Assembly (NCBI GenBank): GCA_025362415.1
Contig: JANYGM010000367.1
Span: forward strand, 1 to 21,198
Origin: a bacterium
Lineage (GTDB): Bacteria; Bacteroidota; Bacteroidia; Cytophagales; Thermonemataceae
Direction: 5' to 3'
Length of the DNA stretch: 21,198 nt
Numbering within the stretch: position 1 is the stretch's first letter; each line of letters begins with the position of its first letter. The translations under genes were made by a program, and so were the position numbers. The notes beneath the pieces are model-generated. The model ran no database searches, was not told the origin of the DNA, and worked only from the letters and a program-made list of their open reading frames with translations. Below are positions 1 through 6,114 of the stretch, piece after piece.

Positions 1-407
1 AAAAGCACTTTTATAGGTGCTTTTTGTTTTTCTTCATATTCCAAAACAGACTGGCGACAAGCTCCACAAGGTGAAATGGACAAAAAATTAGCGTTATTAC
101 TTGCCAAATGTGCCGTAACTGCCATTATTTCTACTTTTTTAGTGGGGAAGTTTGCCCCAATATAAAATATAGCCGTTCTTTCTGCGCAAAGCCCAGAAGG
201 ATAAGCTGCATTTTCTTGATTATTGCCTTCAATTATTTGCCCATCATCTAGCAAAAAAGCTGCTCCAACGTGGAAATTGGAATAAGGCGCATAAGCACGT
301 GAGCAAGCATCACGAGCCTGCAAGATGAGTTTTTGTTGTATCACGTCCAAATCTTCAAAAGAAGCATATATCTTGTACGTAATGTGTAGTTCTTTAGTTT
401 TTATCAC
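1..407 (-). CDS. cdd: Cytidine deaminase, 3' end cut by window edge
   Basis: This is a zinc-dependent hydrolase that deaminates cytidine and deoxycytidine to uridine forms in pyrimidine salvage, acting in the cytoplasm. About 135 residues are visible. They include the zinc and catalytic signature: CAER (Cys plus the catalytic Glu) near residue 78 and PCGACRQ near residue 111, preceded by a substrate-pocket stretch YSNFHVGAA. Family members run about 130-160 residues, so only the C-terminus is missing. No ATG is in frame; a stop lies upstream, and GTG at 407 is the best start, with TTG at 416 or 419 as alternatives. A -7 box (541-548) lies about 130 bases upstream. The gene stands alone, behind the inverted-repeat element. 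The family call is secure; the start codon is not. Confidence 0.93.
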   Translation of the reverse strand, partial: MIKTKELHITYKIYASFEDLDVIQQKLILQARDACSRAYAPYSNFHVGAAFLLDDGQIIEGNNQENAAYPSGLCAERTAIFYIGANFPTKKVEIMAVTAHLASNNANFLSISPCGACRQSVLEYEEKQKAPIKVL

Positions 408-540
408 GCTATTCAACAAATTGTTAAGATTTTTCTGGTACTAATGTTTTTTGTGGGATATTAAAAAAGTAGGAATATAGGGTTAAAAAGCATATTTTTG
501 TTTTGAGAACAAAAAAACCTTCAACCCATTTTCCTATGTG

Positions 541-548
541 CAAAGATA
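541..548 (-). promoter_or_regulatory. Bacteroidota-type -7 box upstream of cdd
   Basis: Read on the minus strand this is TATCTTTG followed by CA, an exact match to the Bacteroidota -7 consensus TAnnTTTG. The same 10-mer TATCTTTGCA stands before the plus-strand oxidoreductase at 6076. No -33 TTTG lies at the usual spacing. If used, transcription would start near 533 and leave a leader of about 125 bases before cdd. Confidence 0.5.
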
Positions 549-667
549 ATAAAAAAAAGTACAAGAACTACAGAGCTATCAACAAGATTTTCGTATAGTG
601 GTCGTGGAGAACATAGCATTCGTATACCTAAAAAGAACTAATTTTTTATATATGATATAAAACAACA

Positions 668-929
668 GTAACTGTTTAGGTAGTTAAGGAAACCTAGTCG
701 TAGTATCCCACTCACTGCTGTCAAGTTAAGGATTTACTGTCGCTTGCCTCTTGGTAAGTGACGACTATAAAAAGGCTTCTAGCCTTTAGAAAAGTGATGT
801 TTTACTACGTTTAGGCAAGATGCCTAATTATAGTCGTCACTTAGCTGGAGCTAAGCGACAGTATATTTTTCCTTAACTTGAAAGCAGTGAGTATCCCACT
901 ACGACTAGATTTATTACCTAAACAGTTAC
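668..929. repeat. Large nested inverted-repeat (REP/MITE-like) element
   Basis: The arms at about 668-769 and 829-929 are inverted copies, roughly 80 percent matched by eye. Shared blocks in order are GTAACTGTTTAGGTA, CTAGTCGTAGT, ACTCACTGCT, TCAAGTTAAGGA, TACTGTCGCTT and AAGTGACGACTATA. The centre (770-828) continues the symmetry with a small hairpin on each side: AAAGGC-TTCTA-GCCTTT and, read inverted, TTAGGC-ATCTT-GCCTAA. No ORF of note lies inside. The element sits between the CHAT stop codon at 955 and the cdd promoter. It may be a mobile non-coding repeat or two structured repeat units head to head. A plain terminator is unlikely at this length. Confidence 0.75.
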
Positions 930-954
930 AAACAACACTTCACACCACAAAAAA

Positions 955-1515
955 TTATTCTCCGACCATCACGAATGCGCCCCAAAAATACGGATTTTTG
1001 TATTTTTTGTAAAGCGTTTCTTGGGCATCATCAAAGGCTTGGCGTTTTGTCTTTCCTGCTACAAGGTTATTATAAAAAAGTGTCATTACTTCTTGTGTGG
1101 CAGTATCATCAACTTTCCAAAGGCTCATAAGGATTGTTTTTGCGCCTGCCTGCTGAAAGGAACGTTGCAAACCATAAACGCCTTCACCGTTTTTTATCTC
1201 ACCTAAGCCAGTTTCACAAGCCGACATAACCACAAGTTCTGTATCATCAAGATTTAGATTTATTGCCTCCTGTGCAGTCAAAACGCCATCTTCTCCCTCC
1301 AAAATCTCACCACGCATTCCTTTTTCAGCATCTTTCAATAGCAAACCACTTCGCAAAAGTGGATTTTCTCTAAATTTATCTGCATTATCTTTGTCAAATT
1401 TTTCTGCATCTCCCAAAAAGAAACCGTGAGTAGCAATATGTAGAATATCAGCGTTTTTCAAACCTTTTACTATGGCTTCATCTGCTTGATTTGCAAGGTA
1501 AGTAATACATTGCAA
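955..1515 (-). CDS. CHAT (caspase-like) protease domain, severed C-terminal part
   Basis: This is the C-terminal half of a CHAT peptidase domain, a relative of caspases and separase. It carries the expected His in LHIATHG (His30 counting from the TTG at 1515) and the Cys in SACETGLG (Cys100), followed by the conserved GVYGLQRSFQQAGA and LWKVDD segments. The fragment has no natural start: the only initiator is a TTG at 1515, just after an in-frame stop. It continues the protein encoded at 1619-4009. Removing the 119-bp insertion plus one TA copy joins ...NTI directly to YLANQ... in frame, giving a protein of about 977 residues. Whether the piece is ever translated alone cannot be told. Treat it as the 3' half of an interrupted gene. 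Confidence 0.85.
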   Translation of the reverse strand: MQCITYLANQADEAIVKGLKNADILHIATHGFFLGDAEKFDKDNADKFRENPLLRSGLLLKDAEKGMRGEILEGEDGVLTAQEAINLNLDDTELVVMSACETGLGEIKNGEGVYGLQRSFQQAGAKTILMSLWKVDDTATQEVMTLFYNNLVAGKTKRQAFDDAQETLYKKYKNPYFWGAFVMVGE

Positions 1516-1619
1516 ATAAATTCCTAGTTAGTTTCTTTTTAACACTAAGTTCATTAAGAAATACACACTAAGAAGGCACTAAGAAATACAAAATTAGAAT
1601 TTTATTTACAATTCATTAC
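1501..1619. mobile_element. 119-bp MITE-like insertion with TA duplication in the TPR-CHAT gene
   Basis: The segment has imperfect inverted ends: AGTAATACATTGCAAATAAA at the left and, read inverted from the right, GTAATGAATTGTAAATAAAA. It is flanked by TA at 1499-1500 and TA at 1620-1621. The interior is built from TTAGTG-like words (CTTAGTGCC, CTTAGTGTG, CTTAGTGTT on the minus strand), as in common small repeats of Bacteroidota and cyanobacteria. It encodes nothing. It supplies the stop codon of the upstream half (1619-1621) and the in-frame stop before the downstream half. Excising it with one TA restores codons ATT-TAC-CTT, the expected I-Y-L of the CHAT family. Confidence 0.78.
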
Positions 1620-4009
1620 TAAATAGTGTTTTTTATGTTTTTGTCTGTCAAAATTTTAGAAATATTATTGATTTCTACTTTCGTGCCTTCCAAAACGGTA
1701 ATTACTCCAGAATTTGGGTCAAAAAAACGTTGTGTAGTATCCATTTTGGCAGAAAAAGACAAACTACGTTCTTCTTTTTTGGTAGAACTTTTATCATTTT
1801 TTTGTGCATAATTTGGATAACCAAAAAGATGTATCTGATAATCTTTGAAGTTTTTGCGTTGTTTTTTGGAGTTTTCAGCGTATTTTATCAAATCTTTGGA
1901 AGAAGAAAGCAACTGTACTTGTATCTCATTCCTAAGATACTTCTTTGTAGTCGGATTTTGGAGTGTTACAAGGTTTATTTGGTGATAAACGCCATCTGGA
2001 ACAAAATAAACCTTCTTTGCCTTTCCTAATTTAGCCTTTATTTGCGCCCAAAAAGCATTATAAGATATTTTATCCTGTTTTTTGAATTTGATAGCATTTT
2101 TGTAATAAGAAACTGCTTCTTTTTCCATCTCGTTGCCGTTGGAAAATACAACCATTTCAGGCTGATTTTGCGTGGTGGGCGTGATGATAAGTGCCATATA
2201 AAGCGTTGAATCTGTCAGCTTTTTATCAAAATATTGCGTTCTGATAATTTCTACAATGACTTCATCTTTTTTGAGATTTTTTTGTACGTCTTGCCACGTA
2301 TAACGAGTTTTGTCGTTTGTTTTTGCAAAAAGCTCTGACTTTTGTGAAAGTTGTTTTTCTAGCTCATTTGCCTCTGTTTGCAGTTTTTCAGTTGAAATAT
2401 TTTGTTTTTTACATTCTTCTGTACCTAATTGCAGGGCTTTTGAGTAGGCTGTTTTCTTTATTCTCCAATCCTCATAAAGTTGTTTGAGAGGCATATCATC
2501 AGAGTTTTGTATTCTTTCCTTTATTTTTTGTGTACTACTAAAAAGCAAACCCTTTGTAACCAATGAATTATTATATGCCCACGCAGTAAGGTTTGGAATT
2601 TGCTTATTTGCCTTGATAGTAAAAGAGTTATAAAATTGTAAATTAAGAGAAAAAGTATTTAGAAACTTTCCTTTTTCGCTTTCAGAGAGAGTAGAAAAAT
2701 TATTTTCAATTTGAGAAATAAATGCTTGACTTGCTGGTTCATAATAACTGCTTGCTTTTATAAATTCATTTTGGTTCTCATATAAGCTACCCAAATTATC
2801 ACAAGAACGAGCATAGCTTGGGTGTCGTTTTCCAAATACCTTCTCATAAATACTCTTTGCCTCAATATACAAAAGCTCTGATTTTGAATATAAACCTTGG
2901 TTTTCATATAAAGATGCCAAATTATTACAAGAAATAGCATAATCTGGATGTTTTTTACCTAAAATCTTCTCTATAATGCTTCTACTTTCAATATATAAAG
3001 GCTCTACTTTTTCATATAACCCTTGAGCATCATATAACCCTGCCAAATTATTACAAGAAATAGCATAATCTGGGTGTTCTTTACCCAATACTTTTTCTTG
3101 GATATTTTTAGTTTCTATGTATAGAATTTCTGCTTTAGCGTAAAACCCTAGCATTTTATACAGAAGACCTAAATTATTACAAGAAGTAGCATAATCTGGA
3201 TGTTCTTTGCCCAATACTTTTTCTCTAATACTTTTAGATTCAATATATAATGGCTCTGCTTTTGAATACAAGCCTTGACTAGAATATAAACCCGCCAAAC
3301 TATTACAAGAAGTAGCATAATTTGGGTGCTCTTTACCCAATACTTTTTCTCTAACACTTTTAGATTCAATATATAATGGTTCTGCTTGTGAATAATGACC
3401 TTGCTCTTGATATAATCCAGCTAAGTTATTACAAGAAGTGGCATAATCTGGGTGTTCTTTGCCCAATATTTTTTCATAAATATTTTTAGCTTCAATAAAC
3501 AAAGGCTCTGCTTTTGAATAAAAACCTTGGTTTTTATATAAAGATGCCAAATTATTACAAGAAAGAGCATAATCTGGGTGTTCTTTGCCCAATACTTTTT
3601 CATAAATATTTTTAGCTTCAATATACAAAGGCTCTGCTTTTTCATGTAAAGCCATAGAATTGTATAAATTAGCCAAATTATTACAAGATAAAGCATAACC
3701 AAGGTGTTCTTTACCTAACACTTTTTTATAAATACTTTTAGCTTCAATATGTAAAGCCTCTGCTTTGACATAAAAGCCTTGATTATCATACAAAAGAGCC
3801 AAATTATTGCAAGAAACAGCATAATTTAAGTGTTCTTTGCCTAAAGTTTTTTCTGCTATAATCTTAGTTTGCTCAAAAATAGTAATTGCTTCAGCATATT
3901 TCCCTGTTCTATAGAGTTTTTCACCTTCTGCATTGAGTTCTTTCCAGCTTTGCGCTTGTATTTTTCCTATCAAAACGAAAGAAAAAATAAGATAAATAAG
4001 TGTTTTCAT
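1619..4009 (-). CDS. Secreted TPR-repeat protein with start of CHAT domain, interrupted
   Basis: The 796 residues begin with a signal peptide (MKTLIYLIFSFVLIG...AQS), so the product is exported. Next come one divergent TPR and nine tandem 42-residue TPR units (about residues 55-430) of the kinesin-light-chain type, each reading LGKEHPDYAxSCNNLAxLYxxQG. A helical linker follows, then the front of a CHAT domain with VYFVPDGVYHQINLVTL near residue 675. TPRs normally bind partner proteins and CHAT cuts peptides, so the intact protein was probably a periplasmic or surface-associated regulated protease; its substrate is unknown. The reading frame ends at a TAG created by the insertion at 1501-1619, so the catalytic His and Cys lie only in the severed 955-1515 part. 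The ATG start directly precedes the signal peptide. Confidence 0.88.
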   Translation of the reverse strand: MKTLIYLIFSFVLIGKIQAQSWKELNAEGEKLYRTGKYAEAITIFEQTKIIAEKTLGKEHLNYAVSCNNLALLYDNQGFYVKAEALHIEAKSIYKKVLGKEHLGYALSCNNLANLYNSMALHEKAEPLYIEAKNIYEKVLGKEHPDYALSCNNLASLYKNQGFYSKAEPLFIEAKNIYEKILGKEHPDYATSCNNLAGLYQEQGHYSQAEPLYIESKSVREKVLGKEHPNYATSCNSLAGLYSSQGLYSKAEPLYIESKSIREKVLGKEHPDYATSCNNLGLLYKMLGFYAKAEILYIETKNIQEKVLGKEHPDYAISCNNLAGLYDAQGLYEKVEPLYIESRSIIEKILGKKHPDYAISCNNLASLYENQGLYSKSELLYIEAKSIYEKVFGKRHPSYARSCDNLGSLYENQNEFIKASSYYEPASQAFISQIENNFSTLSESEKGKFLNTFSLNLQFYNSFTIKANKQIPNLTAWAYNNSLVTKGLLFSSTQKIKERIQNSDDMPLKQLYEDWRIKKTAYSKALQLGTEECKKQNISTEKLQTEANELEKQLSQKSELFAKTNDKTRYTWQDVQKNLKKDEVIVEIIRTQYFDKKLTDSTLYMALIITPTTQNQPEMVVFSNGNEMEKEAVSYYKNAIKFKKQDKISYNAFWAQIKAKLGKAKKVYFVPDGVYHQINLVTLQNPTTKKYLRNEIQVQLLSSSKDLIKYAENSKKQRKNFKDYQIHLFGYPNYAQKNDKSSTKKEERSLSFSAKMDTTQRFFDPNSGVITVLEGTKVEINNISKILTDKNIKNTI

Positions 4010-4046
4010 TAGGTTATTTAGGTTATTTTTGAGAAACTGTAAAAAT

Positions 4047-4054
4047 CAAAAATA
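4047..4054 (-). promoter_or_regulatory. Possible -7 box of the TPR-CHAT gene
   Basis: The minus strand reads TATTTTTG, fitting TAnnTTTG, 38 bases before the ATG at 4009. No -33 TTTG is found at the expected distance. In such A/T-rich sequence this can occur by chance. Confidence 0.35.
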
Positions 4055-4106
4055 AGCATAAAAAAGAAAAAAATACGACATTTGTCCTATTTTTTTCAAA
4101 ACATCT

Positions 4107-4134
4107 AAAAAAAACAGGTAAGAAATCCTACCTG
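4107..4134 (-). terminator. Intrinsic terminator of the lipoprotein gene 4214-4783
   Basis: On the minus strand CAGGTAGGATTTCTTACCTG forms a hairpin (six base pairs, one mismatch, further pairing) and is followed directly by eight T. It lies about 80 bases downstream of the stop at 4214 and before the TPR-CHAT promoter region, the right place for a rho-independent terminator. Confidence 0.75.
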
Positions 4135-4213
4135 CATTTTTACCACTACAAAACTATTTTATTATTCATTTTCATTTATTTAGCACTTTTCTTTGAAGGT
4201 TTTTTATGAGATA

Positions 4214-4783
4214 CTATAAGGCTGCCGCAACAAGCAATACAAATACTGACGCAACACCAATACCAATTCCAGCAAGCACTTTTAAGAATTTGTTTTTAGA
4301 TTTCTTGGTAGTTGCCGTATTTGTTTTGTCACTAACATTGTTAGAATTGTTATCTCCAATACTAGCTTTTTTCTCCAACCAAAACTTTTCACTATCTTTT
4401 GGCTCAAAATTGCGAATGTTTGCATAGTTTCCTACAAAACCAGTCATTTCAATTTTGACATCTACCTTTCCACCTGCACTTGTACCCTTAGAAATAATTT
4501 CTACTGAAAACATAGGCTCAACCACCACATCACAATTATGTTCCTTCATAAAATCATACAAAATGTTTTCCTTAGCAGCGGCTACAGTTGTTTCCGTGTA
4601 AAGTCGCATAGCCATTGTTTTCTTTGCACCCACCTGCAAATCAGACACCAAAGGGAAATTAACAATATTGCTTTTGGTGAAATAATTAGTACTAACATCT
4701 TTTTTGAAAGCAGATTTAGTACAAGAAGTAAGCCCAACGGACATACCCACTCCCATTGCAAAAATCAAATACATTTTTTTCAT
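4214..4783 (-). CDS. Hypothetical lipoprotein with hydrophobic C-terminus
   Basis: This 189-residue protein starts with a type II signal peptide whose lipobox is LTSC (Cys21), so it should be lipidated and placed in the inner or outer membrane facing the periplasm or the outside. The middle (about 35-130) alternates strands and helices, with DLQVGAKKTMAMRLYTE and CDVVVEPMFSVEI, and resembles no family I can name. A Ser/Asn/Thr/Lys-rich linker (about 140-163) leads to a hydrophobic glycine/alanine-rich tail ending in VLLVAAAL (about 166-189), which looks like a membrane segment. Combining N-terminal lipidation with a C-terminal membrane tail is unusual. The gene has its own terminator (4107-4134) and is separated from the upstream gene by another (4826-4858), so it is probably monocistronic. 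Confidence 0.8.
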   Translation of the reverse strand: MKKMYLIFAMGVGMSVGLTSCTKSAFKKDVSTNYFTKSNIVNFPLVSDLQVGAKKTMAMRLYTETTVAAAKENILYDFMKEHNCDVVVEPMFSVEIISKGTSAGGKVDVKIEMTGFVGNYANIRNFEPKDSEKFWLEKKASIGDNNSNNVSDKTNTATTKKSKNKFLKVLAGIGIGVASVFVLLVAAAL

Positions 4784-4825
4784 ACGGATAAAAATTTAAA
4801 ATTTAGAGATAAAAATTATTTTAGA

Positions 4826-4858
4826 AGTTTTTCCAAATCTCAAAGATTTGGAAAAACT
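4826..4858 (-). terminator. Hairpin terminator after lipoprotein gene 4874-5773
   Basis: This is a perfect 15-bp inverted repeat, AGTTTTTCCAAATCT and AGATTTGGAAAAACT, with loop CAA. It begins 16 bases after the stop at 4874. The stem ends in A/T-rich sequence but the following T run is short, so it may also act mainly as a transcript-end stabiliser. Confidence 0.65.
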
Positions 4859-4873
4859 AAATGATACTAAAAC

Positions 4874-5773
4874 TTAGGTTAATTGCATTTTAAAGCAAGC
4901 ACCTGCCGTAACCGTAACGCTACCACCCCAAGTCTTTGTTCCGCAGTTTGCGGACCACGTATAAGTTCCTGCAGGCAAGTTGAAATTAGCAGCTCCCGTA
5001 GCACCACAAGCAGGTGAGCCAGAAGGATAATAGGAATTAAAAGAGCCAGAACGCCCTGAAATAGACACCGTAATGATACCACTGCCACAATTATGATTGA
5101 CGGACGACCAAAACATTACATCACCAGTCGTAATTGTTGGAGTTGTTGGAGTTGTTGGAGTTGTTGGAGTTGTTGGAGTTGTTGGAGTTGTTGGAGTTGT
5201 TGGAGTTGTTGGAGTTGTTGGAGTTGTTGGAGTTGTTGGAGTTGTACTACAACTTACTCCATAGCCACTTACTACCAAGTCAAAATAACCGTTTGTGGAC
5301 AAGTCAGAAGAAATACTAAAACTTTTAGTTCCCGCATCATCTGTAATAGTCATAGCTGCAGTATTATTGGGTCCCAAAGTTCCAGTATTATGTGCAAAAA
5401 GTTTAATATCATTGAAGCCTGCATACTCCAAATCCACATTAACTGTAGTTTTGGCACTAGGTCCGCCCATTGTAACCTCATCAATGACACGTCTTCCATT
5501 CACATATACAGAAACAATGTCGCCATCTACAGTTTCATTGTCCCAAACAGAGATAGTAACACTACTGCCTGTAATATTAAGACAACCTAGTTTTTTGTTT
5601 GTTCTGCCAAAAGAAGTAGATGTAACAATAGATGTTTGATTTACTACTGGTGCGGGTGCTGGATAATCTTTTTTAGCACTGTCGCAAGAAGGCAGAAAGA
5701 GCATAAAAATGCCCACCATAAAAAGCAAGGAGGTATTTATCCATTGCGTTGTTGTGTTTTTGAGGTTTTTCAT
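4874..5773 (-). CDS. Two-domain lipoprotein with (PTT)n linker
   Basis: The product has 299 residues. An N-terminal hydrophobic segment ends in LPSC (Cys29), giving a probable lipoprotein anchor. Residues about 55-175 form a beta-rich domain containing SVTISVWDNETVDGDIVSVY and a second half GYFDLVVSGYGVSC, a pattern seen in Bacteroidota surface proteins. A rigid Pro-Thr-Thr repeat (about 177-213) follows, then a C-terminal beta domain with four cysteines (HNCGSG, SPACGA, SANCGT, GACFK) that could form two disulfides. The layout suggests a surface-exposed binding or adhesion protein: anchor, domain, stiff linker, domain. No catalytic motif is visible and its ligand is unknown. It is divergent from the oxidoreductase at 6115 and followed by a terminator at 4826-4858. 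Confidence 0.82.
   Translation of the reverse strand: MKNLKNTTTQWINTSLLFMVGIFMLFLPSCDSAKKDYPAPAPVVNQTSIVTSTSFGRTNKKLGCLNITGSSVTISVWDNETVDGDIVSVYVNGRRVIDEVTMGGPSAKTTVNVDLEYAGFNDIKLFAHNTGTLGPNNTAAMTITDDAGTKSFSISSDLSTNGYFDLVVSGYGVSCSTTPTTPTTPTTPTTPTTPTTPTTPTTPTTPTTPTTPTITTGDVMFWSSVNHNCGSGIITVSISGRSGSFNSYYPSGSPACGATGAANFNLPAGTYTWSANCGTKTWGGSVTVTAGACFKMQLT
5142..5245. repeat. 9-bp minisatellite coding (Pro-Thr-Thr)n
   Basis: Eleven exact copies of GTTGTTGGA (plus strand) fill 5142-5240, flanked by a variant copy ATTGTTGGA at 5133 and a partial copy to 5245. Read on the minus strand the unit is CCA-ACA-ACT. Because the unit is three codons, copy-number changes alter linker length without shifting the frame. 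Confidence 0.95.
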
Positions 5774-5859
5774 TGTTTTTTGGATTTAGTTGAAAAGAAA
5801 TTAAAGAGATATAAAACTTACTGTTGCAAAATTCTACAAAATTTTGGGTACTTCCTATA

Positions 5860-5987
5860 CCTAAAAAGGACTAATTTTTACTTTTTTTATAGTTTTACTT
5901 GCATACTTTTAACATCCCAAAAGTATATAATCTTTTTTGTATTGTCAATAGCCTAAACAGGTCATTTTTTATAGCCTAAATAGGCTA
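5860..5987. promoter_or_regulatory. Three CCTAAAnAGG operator-like sites
   Basis: The sites are CCTAAAAAGG (5860-5869), CCTAAACAGG (5952-5961) and CCTAAATAGG (5975-5984). The last two belong to a tandem pair of about 23 bp, each starting ATAGCCTAAA and ending in a T run. The third site expands to a 7+7 palindrome, TAGCCTA-AA-TAGGCTA (5972-5987). A related word lies at 627-636 and, as CCTAAACAG, in the arms of the 668-929 element. It could be a regulator site or a repeat remnant; no regulator gene is nearby. Confidence 0.4.
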
Positions 5988-6002
5988 TTTTTATAGTGTA
6001 TA

Positions 6003-6039
6003 AAAAAGAAGACTTCGCTTAAAGCGAAGTCTTCTTTTT
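6003..6039. terminator. Perfect hairpin with T tract between divergent genes
   Basis: GAAGACTTCGCTT and AAGCGAAGTCTTC form a 13-bp stem around one central base, so the real loop is a few bases. It has an A run to the left and TTTTT to the right, giving a terminator shape on both strands. It lies between the starts of two divergent genes, where no transcript should end, about 75 bases before the oxidoreductase ATG. Confidence 0.5.
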
Positions 6040-6075
6040 ATGCCTTAAAATCAAACTTCAATGCCCATTTTTTGT

Positions 6076-6083
6076 TATCTTTG
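6076..6083 (+). promoter_or_regulatory. -7 box of the FAD/Fe-S oxidoreductase gene
   Basis: TATCTTTG followed by CAAC matches TAnnTTTG exactly and lies 31 bases before the ATG at 6115. No clear -33 TTTG is seen upstream. A start near 6090 would leave a leader of about 25 bases, downstream of the hairpin at 6003-6039. Confidence 0.55.
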
Positions 6084-6114
6084 CAACAAATAAAAACTGC
6101 AAAAAACGCCAAAT

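Larger units (their letters stand above)
408..954. other. Non-coding stretch between cdd and the CHAT gene
   Basis: There is no convincing coding sequence here. It holds the cdd -7 box at 541-548, a weak A/T hairpin near 494-515 (TTTTTGTT, loop, AACAAAAA), a copy of the motif ATACCTAAAAAGAACTAAT at 624-642 that recurs at 5857-5875, and the inverted-repeat element at 668-929. Confidence 0.6.
5774..6114. other. Divergent intergenic region
   Basis: No gene is seen. It holds an A/T hairpin at 5901-5924 (ATACTTTT and AAAAGTAT), three palindrome-like CCTAAAnAGG sites, a perfect 13-bp hairpin at 6008-6034 and a -7 box at 6076-6083. Confidence 0.6.

Noticed and set aside
2758..3702. Small repetitive minus-strand ORFs within the TPR region
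   Set aside because: They are alternative-frame readings of the 126-bp repeats.
5093..5590. Plus-strand proteins with Trp-Cys or Leu-Glu repeats
   Set aside because: They are antisense readings of the Pro-Thr-Thr coding repeat in the lipoprotein gene.
955..5773. A CHAT-based defence system with the two lipoproteins as effectors
   Set aside because: The CHAT gene is broken, each lipoprotein gene is bounded by its own terminator, and no nuclease, CRISPR or gasdermin-like partner is visible.
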